Shown in pieces: positions 25,414 to 33,804 of a stretch of 64,000 bases of DNA. The stretch is taken from assembly GCA_001899585.1 (NCBI GenBank), contig MKWE01000044.1, forward strand, positions 1 through 64,000, written 5' to 3'. This DNA comes from Rhodospirillales bacterium 70-18 (GTDB lineage Bacteria > Pseudomonadota > Alphaproteobacteria > Acetobacterales > Acetobacteraceae). Under the pieces are notes generated by a model, which was not told where the DNA came from, searched no databases, and worked only from the letters and a program-made list of their open reading frames with translations. Both the position numbers and the translations under genes were made by a program. Positions within the stretch are counted from its first letter, which is position 1. Each line of letters begins with the position of its first letter.

Positions 25414-26355
25414 TCAGCCGGCCGTGATGCGGTCGATCTCCGCCAGTTCCTCGGCCGACATCGCCCAGCTTCCCGCCTTCACGTTCTGCTCTAGCTGTTC
25501 CGGCTTGGTCGCGCCGGCGATCACGCTGGACACCGGCGCCTGCGACAGCAGCCAGCTGAACGCGAGTTCCAGCGCGGTGTGGCCGCGCGATTCGGCGTAG
25601 TCGATCAGCTTCTCGCTGATCGCCCAGTTCTTTTCGGTAAGATACCGTTCGGCCAGGCGCTCGGTCTTGGTCAGGCGCGCGCCCTCGGGCATCGGCGCAT
25701 TGCGGCGGTATTTGCCGGTGAGCAGGCCGCTGGCCAGCGGGAAATACGGCAGCAGCCCCATGCCCAGCGACCGCGCCGCCGGCATCAGCTCCTTCTCGGC
25801 GTCGCGCATCACCAGCGAATACTCGTCCTGGCAGGAGACGAAGTGGTTCAGCCCCTCGGTGCGGGCGATCCAGGCGGCGTCGGTCATCTGCCACGAGGCC
25901 CAGTTGGAGCAGCCGACGTAGCGAACCTTGCCGCTGCGCACCAGATCGTCCAGCGCCCGCAGCGTCTCCTCCACCGGGGTCAGCGGGTCGAAGCGATGCA
26001 CTTGGTAGAGGTCGATCCAGTCGGTCTGCAGCCGGCGCAGGCTGTCTTCCACCGCCTGCATGATGTAGCGGCGCGAGGCGCCCTGCTTGCGCCCGTCATC
26101 GCTCATCGGCATGCAGAACTTGCTCGCCAGCACGATATCCTTGCGCATCGTGCCGAGCACCTTGCCCATGTCGGTCTCCGAGCCGCCGCGCTCGCCGTAG
26201 ACATCGGCGGTGTCGAACAGGGTGATGCCGAGGTCGAACGCCTTGTGGATGACGCGGCGGGTGGCCTCCAGGTCGATGCGGGCGCCGAAATTGTTGCAGC
26301 CGAGCCCGATCGCCGACACACGCAGGCCGGACTTGCCGAGGTTGCGGATTTCCAT
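25414..26355 (-). CDS. Aldo/keto reductase
   Basis: 313 residues, a TIM-barrel NADPH-dependent oxidoreductase. The catalytic tetrad is intact: D48 and Y53 in FDTADVYG, K79 in VLASKF and H120 in DLYQVHRFD. The C-terminal SVIAGATKPEQLEQNV binds the cofactor phosphate. It belongs to the YghZ/Tas-like group acting on small aldehydes. ATG 26355 has AGGAG upstream. It follows the DUF1194 gene by 4 nt and is probably co-transcribed with it. Confidence 0.9.
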   Translation of the reverse strand: MEIRNLGKSGLRVSAIGLGCNNFGARIDLEATRRVIHKAFDLGITLFDTADVYGERGGSETDMGKVLGTMRKDIVLASKFCMPMSDDGRKQGASRRYIMQAVEDSLRRLQTDWIDLYQVHRFDPLTPVEETLRALDDLVRSGKVRYVGCSNWASWQMTDAAWIARTEGLNHFVSCQDEYSLVMRDAEKELMPAARSLGMGLLPYFPLASGLLTGKYRRNAPMPEGARLTKTERLAERYLTEKNWAISEKLIDYAESRGHTALELAFSWLLSQAPVSSVIAGATKPEQLEQNVKAGSWAMSAEELAEIDRITAG

Positions 26356-26359
26356 CTTG

Positions 26360-27166
26360 TCACTCCTGCTGGGGAATTTGCCCAGGCAGTGTTGCCCCAT
26401 CGCCGGCCGCCGTCAAAGCCACGCGGCCCGCCGGGTGGGGGAGGGCGGCGATCTCGCTGATCAGCTTGCGGGTCATTGCCGCGCCGAAATCGGCGAAGGC
26501 GTGCACCTCCAGCACGAAGCTGCCGGGGCCGCCGGTGACCTCGGCGCGGTAGTAGTTCGCCAGCCCGCCGGGCGGCTGCACATGGGCGAAGTTCCACGAC
26601 ACCGGATGGTCGTTGATGATGGCCAGGCCGTTGATGGTGATGCCGCCCTCTACCGCCTCGTCGCGCACGGCGGCCACGTCCTCGCCGTTGTTGTTGGTGC
26701 CGTCGCCGCACACGTCGATCACCCGGCGTCCGGCCTCGCTGCGCAGGGCGGCCAGCTCTGCCAGCCCCTGGCGCAGCCCGGCGGAGATGGAGGTGCGGCC
26801 GCTGGCGCTGCGGGGCGCGGCGCGCAGCCGCTCGGCGAAGGCGCGGGCGGAGGCGGCGTCGCGGATCACCGTCCAGCCCAGCACGGTGGCGACATCGCCG
26901 GCGGCGGCGAACTCGACATAGGAAACCGCGATGGCGCCCAGCGCGCCACCCTGGATGGCGGCGACCACCCGGCGGTCGGTGAAGGCGGCGAAATAGCCCT
27001 GCTTCTGCAGGTCGAATTCCGACGGGTCGATGCTGCGCGAGACGTCCGATACCAGCACCAGGGCGAGGTCCACCGCCGGCAACGCCACCGGGTCCGCCGC
27101 CCGCGCCCCATGAAGCGGGGGCAGGGCGACGGCCAGCACCAGGCAGCATGCCAGGACCCATCGCAT
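26360..27166 (-). CDS. DUF1194 (von Willebrand A-like) secreted protein
   Basis: 268 residues. A signal peptide (about 1-25, MRWVLACCLVLAVALPP then ...ARAA) precedes a vWA-type domain with the MIDAS-like LVSDVSRSID and the DUF1194 hallmarks YVEFA, GRTSISAGL, IDVCGDGTNNNGED and HAFADFG. Function is unknown; such proteins are common in alphaproteobacteria and are exported. It is 4 nt upstream of the aldo/keto reductase and 53 bp downstream of the MFS gene on the same strand. Confidence 0.87.
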   Translation of the reverse strand: MRWVLACCLVLAVALPPLHGARAADPVALPAVDLALVLVSDVSRSIDPSEFDLQKQGYFAAFTDRRVVAAIQGGALGAIAVSYVEFAAAGDVATVLGWTVIRDAASARAFAERLRAAPRSASGRTSISAGLRQGLAELAALRSEAGRRVIDVCGDGTNNNGEDVAAVRDEAVEGGITINGLAIINDHPVSWNFAHVQPPGGLANYYRAEVTGGPGSFVLEVHAFADFGAAMTRKLISEIAALPHPAGRVALTAAGDGATLPGQIPQQE

Positions 27167-27219
27167 GGGGGGATGGTTCTCATTGCGGAGACGGAAAGCA
27201 AGCGAATTCGCCACACCGC

Positions 27220-28419
27220 TCAGCGGCGCATCAGGATCACCGTCTGCACCACCGCCATCAGCGCCAGCTGCGCGCCGGCGATGGCGAAGGGGATGTGCCA
27301 GCCGAGCCACGGCACGGCCAGGGCGAACAGGCTGGGGCCGGCGACATAGCCGAGGAAGATGAACAGGGTAGAGCCCGAGGTGGCGTCGGCCACGCGGTCG
27401 GGCGGCGACAGGCGGGCCACCTCGGCCAGGCAGATGCCGTTCCAGGAACAGCCAAAGAAGCCGGCCAGGGTGGCGATCGTCGCCGTCAGCGCCAGTCCGG
27501 CACCGGCCGGGATGAAGGCATAGGCGGTCACCGCGGCGGCGGCGAGATAGGCCTGGGCGGTGAGGTTGTGCGCCGGGCGGCCGGTGCGGTCGGCCAGCCA
27601 GCCCAGGAACACCCGCGCGAACACCCCGGCCCCCTGCAGGCCGGCATAGGCGAAGCCGGCCTCCGCCAGGGTCAGGCCGCGCATCGTCAGGTAGGTGACC
27701 GAGAAGCTGAACAGCGTGCCCTGCACCAGCGAGAAGCTCATCGCCAGCGCCGTCAGGGTGATCATCGCCGGGCTGGTGCGCAGCGCGTCCACCGGGGCCA
27801 TCAGGGTGCGTGGGTGGAACACGTCGCGCGGGTGGATGGAGCGGGCATGGTCGCGCTCGCTGTCCATCATGGCGCGCAGCGGGCCGATGACCAGCGCCGA
27901 GCCGGCCCCCACCGCGACGGCCAGCAGCAGCGCCGGCTGCCAGCCGAAGCGCGCGGCCAGCGGCGCCACCAGCAGCCCGGCCAGCGCGCCGCCGGCCGGC
28001 GCGCCGGCCTGCTTGATGGAGAAGATCAGCGTGCGGTGCCCGGCCGGCGCGGTGGCGGCCAGGATGCGGCTGCCGGCCGGGGGCGTGGGGCCGTAGCCGA
28101 TGCCCAGCAACAGCGCCGCCACCACCAGCGCCGGCCACAGCCCGCTGGCGGCCACCAGCATGCCGGCGATGGCGAAGCCCGACCCCATCTGCAGGCTGCG
28201 CACCGGGCCGAAACGGGCCAGGAACGGGCTGCCGAAGGCCAGGAACAGCACGGTGCCGAGCGAGGTGAGCGAGGACAGGTTGCCGATCCGCTCCGGCGCC
28301 ACCCCGGTCGCCGCCGTCAGCAGCGGCGCCACCACCGGCAGGCATTGCCCCATGAACGAGGCGGCCGATTGCGCCAGCAGCGTCGCGCCCAGTGCGAGGA
28401 GCCATGCGGGAGGTCTCAT
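27220..28419 (-). CDS. MFS transporter
   Basis: 399 residues, about 12 hydrophobic helices with a loop near the middle (residues 185-205, SERDHARSIHP). The loop 2-3 region SPFLARFGPV and loop 8-9 GWLADRTGRPAHN fit the major facilitator superfamily, near the cyanate/nitrate-type (CynX/NarK-like) branch. The substrate cannot be told. It is divergent from the NUDIX-like gene with an 81-bp gap, and heads a possible unit with DUF1194 and the aldo/keto reductase. Confidence 0.88.
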   Translation of the reverse strand: MRPPAWLLALGATLLAQSAASFMGQCLPVVAPLLTAATGVAPERIGNLSSLTSLGTVLFLAFGSPFLARFGPVRSLQMGSGFAIAGMLVAASGLWPALVVAALLLGIGYGPTPPAGSRILAATAPAGHRTLIFSIKQAGAPAGGALAGLLVAPLAARFGWQPALLLAVAVGAGSALVIGPLRAMMDSERDHARSIHPRDVFHPRTLMAPVDALRTSPAMITLTALAMSFSLVQGTLFSFSVTYLTMRGLTLAEAGFAYAGLQGAGVFARVFLGWLADRTGRPAHNLTAQAYLAAAAVTAYAFIPAGAGLALTATIATLAGFFGCSWNGICLAEVARLSPPDRVADATSGSTLFIFLGYVAGPSLFALAVPWLGWHIPFAIAGAQLALMAVVQTVILMRR

Positions 28420-28500
28420 TCCGGCCAGCCTGCCGCCGCATGCTGCGTTGCGTCAATCCGCGCCTCGCGCGATCATGGCCGCGGATGGACGGAGGCGCGC

Positions 28501-29238
28501 ATGGCCGGCTGGACGGTGCACGATATCGAGCCGGATGTGCGGGTGCGCGTGGTGCGCCCGATGGCTCCGCTGCCCGCCGGGCTGGACGCCGAGGTGGACC
28601 GGCTATGGGCCGAGGCGCAGGCGCGTACCGGCGGCGGCCTGTTCAACGGCCGGGTGTTCAGCGCCGACGTGATCACTCCGCGGCTGATCTGCGGCCACTG
28701 GACGGAGTTCCGCCGCATCGTGGCGCAGATGCACCGCCACGACCTGTTCCCGCTGCTCGGCATCCGCCCGCTGGCGGTGGGCGGGGTCATCCATGGCCCC
28801 GACGGCGTGGTGTTCGGCCGCCGCCCGGGCCGCGCGGTCTACCAGGCCGGCGAGTGGCAGTTGCCGCCGGCCGGCAGCGTGGACGCCTCCGCCGCCGGGC
28901 CGGAGGGTGTGGTGGATATCGTCGGCCAGCTGCTGGCCGAGCTGCGCGAGGAGGTCGGGCTGCCGGCCGAGGCGATCGATGCCATCCGGCCGCTGTGCAT
29001 CGTGGAGCACGCCGCCGGCGGGGTCGGCAGCCATGTGCTCGACCTGGGCATCGGGCTGGCCACCAGCCTTTCCGCCGCCGCCATCCAGGCGGCGCATGCG
29101 CGCGGCGGCAACGCCGAATACGCGCCGCCGCTGTCCATCGTCCCCATGGCCGGGCTGCCCGGCTTCATCGCCGCCGCCGGGGCGCTGGTGAACCTGCAGG
29201 CGCCGGTGTTCCTGCGGCGGCTGGGGTTGCTGGCCTGA
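28501..29238 (+). CDS. NUDIX-like hydrolase
   Basis: 245 residues. The centre has PPAGSVDASA..., then LLAELREEVGLPAEAI, corresponding to the NUDIX box; the usual first Arg of REUXEEXGU is Ala here, but the EExG core is kept. VHGPDGVVFGRRPG and ITPRLICGHWTEFRR resemble plant-type/NUDT-like phosphohydrolases of unknown substrate. ATG 28501 has GGAGG 6 nt upstream. It stands alone between the divergent MFS gene and the sulfotransferase pair. Confidence 0.72.
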   Translation: MAGWTVHDIEPDVRVRVVRPMAPLPAGLDAEVDRLWAEAQARTGGGLFNGRVFSADVITPRLICGHWTEFRRIVAQMHRHDLFPLLGIRPLAVGGVIHGPDGVVFGRRPGRAVYQAGEWQLPPAGSVDASAAGPEGVVDIVGQLLAELREEVGLPAEAIDAIRPLCIVEHAAGGVGSHVLDLGIGLATSLSAAAIQAAHARGGNAEYAPPLSIVPMAGLPGFIAAAGALVNLQAPVFLRRLGLLA

Positions 29239-29262
29239 GCCCCCGTGGCCTGAGCGCCCGTG
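29233..29262 (+). repeat. 15-bp tandem duplication at the NUDIX gene stop
   Basis: GCCTGAGCCCCCGTG (29233-29247) is followed directly by GCCTGAGCGCCCGTG (29248-29262). The first unit contains the TGA stop, so the duplication is just beyond the coding end. Confidence 0.7.
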
Positions 29263-29384
29263 GCCGGGGCTGGGCGTGCTCACGAAGGCGTGCCCGGCCG
29301 GGGAGGGGCGCTGGTGCTTTCGTGCCCCGGGCGAACCGCGATAGGATCGGCCTCCACCCGGCACAGCAGGAGGCCGCCGCTCCG

Positions 29385-29459
29385 ATGACCGTTCGCCCGA
29401 TCCTCGCCCCCATCCCTGCCGTGCCGCCGCGCGCGGCGGGCCGGGGGGCGGCGCGATGA
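29385..29459 (+). CDS. Possible 24-residue leader ORF coupled to the sulfotransferase gene
   Basis: ATG 29385 opens a Pro/Ala/Arg-rich ORF ending in TGA 29457-29459, overlapping the sulfotransferase ATG as ATGA. AGGAGG lies at 29368-29373, 11 nt upstream. It may be a coupling leader or chance; there is no homology to judge by. Confidence 0.25.
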   Translation: MTVRPILAPIPAVPPRAAGRGAAR

Positions 29460-30691
29460 ACAACCTGCCGCCGGCGCCCGCCGCGGAGGTGATCCCGTCG
29501 CGCCAGGCGGTCGGCAAGCCGATCTTGTTCCTGCACATCCCCAAGACCGCTGGCACCTCGTTCCTGACCACGCTGCACAACCTGTTCGGCGAACGCCGGG
29601 TGGTGCGGCTGGACGGGCACAACCCGCAGATCCTGCATGAGATCGACACGCTGGCGCGGACCCGGCTGGACAGCCTGTCCTGCGTCGCCGGGCATCTGCC
29701 GGTGCATTATTTCCATCCCTACCTGGCGCAGTTCCAGGCGTTCACCCTGCTGCGCAACCCGGTGGCGCGGGTGCTGTCGCTGTTCCGCTTCCTGCAGCGT
29801 GCCAGCGAGGCGGAGTTGCAGCGCGTGGGCCTCGCGCCCCGCTTCACCTTCGACGCCTTCATCGAGTCGCGCGCCCCCGGCCTGTACGGCCAGACCAACG
29901 ACGGCATGTGCCGCCTGCTGTGCGGCGACGCGCGGGTGAACGACCCCAACGCGCCCGAGTTCCGCAGCGTGGCTGACATGCCGGCGGTGCTGGAACAGGC
30001 CCTGGAGACGCTGGAATCGCTGGATTTCGGCATCGTCGAGAACATGGCCGGCACGCGCGAGATCGTGCGCGCGGCGTGGCGCATTCCCTTCCCGCTCGAC
30101 GAATACGTCAAGAACGCCACCGAGCGCGGCGGCAGCGAGGACAGCGTGCTGAACATCCGCCGCATCGTGCAGCGCAACACGCTGGACATCGCGCTGTACG
30201 AAAAGGCCACCGCCCTGTTCGCCGAGCGCCTGCGTGCCTGGCGCCCGCCGGTGGAGGCGCACCATCCCGGCGCGGTGTTCGCGCCGAAGCTGAACCAGGC
30301 GGTCGTGGTGGGCGACATCCCCGGCCGCCAGGGCTTCCATGATTTCGAGAAGGTCGGCTTCTCCTGGATGATGGCCGAGGTGCCGGTGCGCATCCATTTC
30401 ACCGCGCCCCAGGGCGCGCGGCGGGTCCGGCTGCGGCTGTACAGCATCGGCGCCACTTACCCGATGCAGGACGTGGCGCTGCTGGTGGACGGCCAGCGCA
30501 TGGCCCACCGGCTGACCGAGCAGAAGGAGCGCTGGTACGTGGTGGAGCTGGACCTGCCGCCCGGCCTCCGCCCGATCAGCCGGCTGGCGATCGAGCCGCC
30601 CTATTTCGTGCCCACCCGCTTCCTCAGCCCGGACGGCCGCGACGACCGCAGCCTGGCGCTGGCGCTGGCCGACGTCACCTTCCTGCCCTGA
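29456..30691 (+). CDS. Sulfotransferase family protein (copy 1, apparently functional)
   Basis: 411 residues. The 5'-PAPS-binding motif HIPKTAGTS is at 27-35 and the 3'-phosphate motif LLRNPVARVLSLF near 98-110, so the sulfotransferase fold is intact. DGMCRLLCGD and an RNTLDIALYEKA helix follow. The last 120 residues (from about GRQGFHDFE) form a beta-rich C-terminal domain of unknown type. Such enzymes sulfate carbohydrates or other hydroxyls with PAPS; surface glycan sulfation is plausible. It begins in an ATGA overlap with a tiny leader ORF. A diverged paralogue follows in tandem. Confidence 0.85.
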   Translation: MNNLPPAPAAEVIPSRQAVGKPILFLHIPKTAGTSFLTTLHNLFGERRVVRLDGHNPQILHEIDTLARTRLDSLSCVAGHLPVHYFHPYLAQFQAFTLLRNPVARVLSLFRFLQRASEAELQRVGLAPRFTFDAFIESRAPGLYGQTNDGMCRLLCGDARVNDPNAPEFRSVADMPAVLEQALETLESLDFGIVENMAGTREIVRAAWRIPFPLDEYVKNATERGGSEDSVLNIRRIVQRNTLDIALYEKATALFAERLRAWRPPVEAHHPGAVFAPKLNQAVVVGDIPGRQGFHDFEKVGFSWMMAEVPVRIHFTAPQGARRVRLRLYSIGATYPMQDVALLVDGQRMAHRLTEQKERWYVVELDLPPGLRPISRLAIEPPYFVPTRFLSPDGRDDRSLALALADVTFLP

Positions 30692-30706
30692 ACCCCGCAC
30701 CCACGC

Positions 30707-30775
30707 ATGTCGTTCGCGCCGCTGTTCAACGCGTCCGGAACCATCATCCTGCACGCGCTGGTGTTTGGTGGCTGA
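30707..30775 (+). pseudogene. 22-codon remnant resembling a DUF2306-type membrane protein N-terminus
   Basis: ATG 30707 reads MSFAPLFNASGTIILHALV then a stop at 30773-30775. The APL..AS..I.IHA pattern resembles N-termini of DUF2306 membrane proteins, from memory. It lies exactly in the junction between the two tandem sulfotransferase-like genes, where a duplication breakpoint would be expected. Confidence 0.3.
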
Positions 30776-31991
30776 CGGCGCCGGTCCGCCCCCGCTCGCG
30801 CCGCCGCCCCCACCCGCGCCGCCGCCGGTGCTGTTCCTGCATATCCCGGCCGCTGTCGATGCCAGCCTGGTGGCGGCGATCGGCGCGGCCTATGGCGAGG
30901 CCGGCTGCGTGCGGCTGGCGCGCGCCGACCCGCGGCTTGCCGCCACCATCGCGGGTCTGGACGAGGCCGACCCGCCGCCCGCCTGCCTGCTTGGCCCGGT
31001 GCCGCTGCATGCTTGGGATGGCCGGCTCGACCGGGTGCGGCCGTTCGCCATGCTGCGCCACCCGATCGCGCGGGTGCAGGCGCTGTTCCGCGGCCTGCGC
31101 GCGGACCCGCCCGAGCGGCTGGCGCATCTGGGGCTGACGCCGGATTTCTCGATCGCGGACTTCATCGGCGCGCGCAGCCGCGCCCTCGCCGAGCATGTCG
31201 GCGACGGCATGTGCCGCCTGCTGTGCGGCGATCCGGCGATGACCACCCCCGGCGGCCCCGGCTTCGACGACCCGGCCGCCCGGCCGGCGCTGCTGGACGG
31301 CGCGCTGCGCACGCTGCGGCGGATGGCCTTCGGACTGGCGGAGGACCTGCCCGGCAGCCTGGTGTTGCTGCAGCGCGCCTGGGGCATCCCCTATGCCCTC
31401 GCCGCCGCGCCGTCGCCGGAGCCGGCCGGGGGGGAGGAATGCGACCCGCATGCCGTTGCCCGCATCGTCGAGCGCAACATGCTGGACATCGCGCTGTACG
31501 AGGCCGCCCGCGCCCTGTTCCGCGCCCGCCTCGCCGCGCCGCCGCCGCTGGACTTCCATGCCGATCCGCGCGCGGTGTTCACACCCCCCGCGGGGCGCTG
31601 GATCGATCTCCCCGCGATCGCCGGCCGCCAGGGCTTCCACCCGTTCGAGGCGCATGGTGCGGCCTGGCTGGATGCGCGAAGCACCGCCCGGTTGCATTTC
31701 CGCGCCCCGCCGCAGGCGCGGCGCCTGTCGCTGCACCTGCTCTGCGTCGGCCCCGCCTATCCGGTGGCGCGGATCGGCCTGTGGCTGGACGGGCGGGCAT
31801 TGGCCTTCGCCGTCACCCAGCAGGAAGGCCGCCGGGCGACGTTGAAAAGCGAGGAGGTGGTGTTCGGCGCGGCGCCGCACGAACTGGTGATCGCGCCGCC
31901 CTACGCCGTGCCGGTGCGCGCCCTGATCCCGGACAGCCCCGACTCCCGCCAATTGTCGCTAGGCCTCGCCAAGGTGCTGTTCGGCGCCTGA
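30768..31991 (+). CDS. Sulfotransferase-like paralogue with degenerate PAPS site (copy 2)
   Basis: 407 residues, tandem paralogue of the preceding gene: it shares DGMCRLLCGD, (L/I)DIALYE, GRQGF and the same C-terminal domain. The PAPS 5'-phosphate loop HIPKTAGTS has become HIPAAVDAS, losing the Lys and the second Gly, while the 3' motif survives as MLRHPIARVQALF. It is therefore probably inactive in sulfate transfer, or has a new role. The N-terminus is a Pro-rich run (PPPLAPPPPPAPPP). The start is GTG 30768 or TTG 30765; no good ribosome site is seen. The full-length open frame argues against simple decay. Confidence 0.75.
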   Translation: MADGAGPPPLAPPPPPAPPPVLFLHIPAAVDASLVAAIGAAYGEAGCVRLARADPRLAATIAGLDEADPPPACLLGPVPLHAWDGRLDRVRPFAMLRHPIARVQALFRGLRADPPERLAHLGLTPDFSIADFIGARSRALAEHVGDGMCRLLCGDPAMTTPGGPGFDDPAARPALLDGALRTLRRMAFGLAEDLPGSLVLLQRAWGIPYALAAAPSPEPAGGEECDPHAVARIVERNMLDIALYEAARALFRARLAAPPPLDFHADPRAVFTPPAGRWIDLPAIAGRQGFHPFEAHGAAWLDARSTARLHFRAPPQARRLSLHLLCVGPAYPVARIGLWLDGRALAFAVTQQEGRRATLKSEEVVFGAAPHELVIAPPYAVPVRALIPDSPDSRQLSLGLAKVLFGA

Positions 31992-32090
31992 CCCGCCTCC
32001 GTGGTGGCCCATCCCGGTGACCCATCCCTGGCTTGCCGCCACGCGCGGGATGTCCCAGCATCGCCGCAACCAACCCGAGGGGAACGACCG

Positions 32091-32954
32091 ATGCGTCCGC
32101 AAGCCGAAGCCATGAAAGCCCTGCTGAGCCAACCCGGATTGCAGGTGATGCCCGGCTGCGGCGATGGCATGGCCGCCCGGCTGATGCAGGAGGCCGGCTT
32201 CAAGCTCGGCTTCGCCTCCGGCTCCTCCATCTCGGCGATGCGCCTGGCGATGCCGGACATGGACCTGCTCTCCTTCCCCGAAATGCGCGACACCGTGGAG
32301 GCGATCACCACCGCCGCCCCCGGCGTGCTGTGGCTGGCCGATGGCGACACCGGCTACGGCAACGCCATCCAGGTGCAGCGCACCGTGCGCGCCTATGCCC
32401 GCGCCGGCGCCGCCGCCGTGTTGATCGAGGACAAGGCCTGGCCGCGCCCGCTCGGCCATAACGGCGCCAAGCTGGTGGTGGAGCGCGAGGAGGCGCGGCT
32501 GCGCTGCCGTGCCGCGGTGCAGACGGCGCGCGAGGAGGGCGTGCTGCTGCTGGCCCGCACCGATGCCTGCGTCTCGCGCGGCTTCGGCGAGGCACTGGCC
32601 CGCCTGCAGGATTTCGTGGCCGAGGGGGCGGATATCTTCTTCCTCGACTCGCCGCAATCGGAGGCGGAGATGCGCGCCTCGGTGGATGCCTGCAACGGCA
32701 AGCCGGCGGTCTCGGTCACCTCGCCGGCCGGCAAGCACTTCATGCCGGGCGATGCCGACCTCGCGCGCATCGGCATCAAGGTGGCGATCTACCCGCAGGA
32801 GATCCTGGCCGCCAGCGTGCGCGCCATCCGCGAGGCGCTGGCCGGCCTGAAGGGCGGGCCGCGCGCGCCGATGCCCACCCTGCCGGAACTCGCCGTCGCG
32901 GTCCGCTCCGCCGACTACCTGGCGCTGGACGCGCGGCTGGCCGGCAAGGGATGA
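32091..32954 (+). CDS. Isocitrate lyase/PEP mutase superfamily protein
   Basis: 287 residues, an alpha/beta barrel. LADGDTGYGN holds the Mg-binding Asp pair and IEDKAWPRPLGHNGAK corresponds to the gating loop. The Cys of lyases (KKCGH) is absent, which is the pattern of oxaloacetate decarboxylases and other non-lyase members. The reaction is likely decarboxylation or C-C cleavage of a small alpha-keto acid. ATG 32091 is preceded by GAGGGG. Its stop overlaps the sterol-desaturase-family gene by 4 nt (ATGA). Confidence 0.85.
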   Translation: MRPQAEAMKALLSQPGLQVMPGCGDGMAARLMQEAGFKLGFASGSSISAMRLAMPDMDLLSFPEMRDTVEAITTAAPGVLWLADGDTGYGNAIQVQRTVRAYARAGAAAVLIEDKAWPRPLGHNGAKLVVEREEARLRCRAAVQTAREEGVLLLARTDACVSRGFGEALARLQDFVAEGADIFFLDSPQSEAEMRASVDACNGKPAVSVTSPAGKHFMPGDADLARIGIKVAIYPQEILAASVRAIREALAGLKGGPRAPMPTLPELAVAVRSADYLALDARLAGKG

Positions 32955-33742
32955 GCCTGCTCGCCCATGAGCCGGCCATCAGGCTGGCCGCGTTCCTGGG
33001 CGTGCTGGCCGCGCTGGCGGCGTGGGAGGCGGCCTCGCCGCGCCGGCGACGGGAGGTGCCACGGCTGCTGCGCTGGCCCAACAACCTCGGCCTCGTCGTG
33101 ATCGACACGGTGCTGGTGCGCCTCGCGTTCCCGGTGGTCGCGGTCGGGCTGGCGGGGCTGGCCGCACGGCACGGCTGGGGGCTGCTCAACGCGGTCGCGC
33201 TGCCGGGGTGGCTGGCCTTCGCCGCCGCGCTGGTGGCGCTGGACCTGGCGATCTACCTGCAGCACGTGATGTTCCATGCGGTGCCGGCGCTGTGGCGGCT
33301 GCACCGCATGCACCATGCCGACCTGGAGTTCGACGTGACCACCGGCCTGCGCTTCCACCCCGGCGAGATCCTGCTGTCGATGGCCTACAAGCTTGCCGTG
33401 GTGGCCGCGCTCGGCCCGCCCGCAGCCGCGGTGCTGGTGTTCGAGGTGGTGCTGAACGCGTCCTCGATGTTCAACCACGCGAATCTGCGCCTGCCGGCGG
33501 CGCTGGACCGCGTGCTGCGCTGGGTGGTGGTGACCCCGGACATGCACCGTGTCCACCATTCCGTGGTCGTGGCCGAGACCAACAGCAATTTCGGCTTCAA
33601 CCTGCCCTGGTGGGACCGCCTGCTGGGCACCTACCGCGCCCAGCCTGCCGCCGGGCACATCGGCATGACCATCGGCATCGAGCAGTTCCGCACCCGGCGC
33701 GACCTGTGGCTGGACCGGATGCTGGCCCAACCCTGGCGCTAG
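32951..33742 (+). CDS. Sterol desaturase/fatty acid hydroxylase family protein
   Basis: 263 residues, membrane-bound di-iron oxygenase type. Hydrophobic helices occupy the first 110 residues; the His-box set is HVMFH, HRMHH, FHP, FNHAN and HRVHH, as in ERG3-like enzymes. It likely hydroxylates or desaturates a lipid, with oxygen. It is coupled to the PEP-mutase-family gene through an ATGA overlap, and converges on a palindromic repeat and an insertion sequence. Confidence 0.88.
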   Translation: MSLLAHEPAIRLAAFLGVLAALAAWEAASPRRRREVPRLLRWPNNLGLVVIDTVLVRLAFPVVAVGLAGLAARHGWGLLNAVALPGWLAFAAALVALDLAIYLQHVMFHAVPALWRLHRMHHADLEFDVTTGLRFHPGEILLSMAYKLAVVAALGPPAAAVLVFEVVLNASSMFNHANLRLPAALDRVLRWVVVTPDMHRVHHSVVVAETNSNFGFNLPWWDRLLGTYRAQPAAGHIGMTIGIEQFRTRRDLWLDRMLAQPWR

Positions 33743-33756
33743 CTCTTTGTTTTGTC

Positions 33757-33799
33757 GCGTGATTCAGACCTCCGGTGGTTCCACCTACGGTCATCACGC
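33757..33799 (+). repeat. 43-bp palindromic repeat, copy 2
   Basis: It begins GCGTGAT and ends ATCACGC (perfect 7-bp terminal stem) with an inner GGTGG-TT-CCACC hairpin. It matches copy 1 at 4948-4990 at 34 of 43 positions, with a compensatory base-pair exchange in the outer stem. It lies 14 bp after the sterol-desaturase-family stop and one base before the CTAG target site of the insertion sequence. Confidence 0.75.
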
Positions 33800-33804
33800 T
33801 CTAG

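Noticed and set aside
27148..28500. A 5' extension of the NUDIX-like frame over the MFS gene
   Set aside because: Antisense to a clear transporter; the ATG at 28501 has its own ribosome site.
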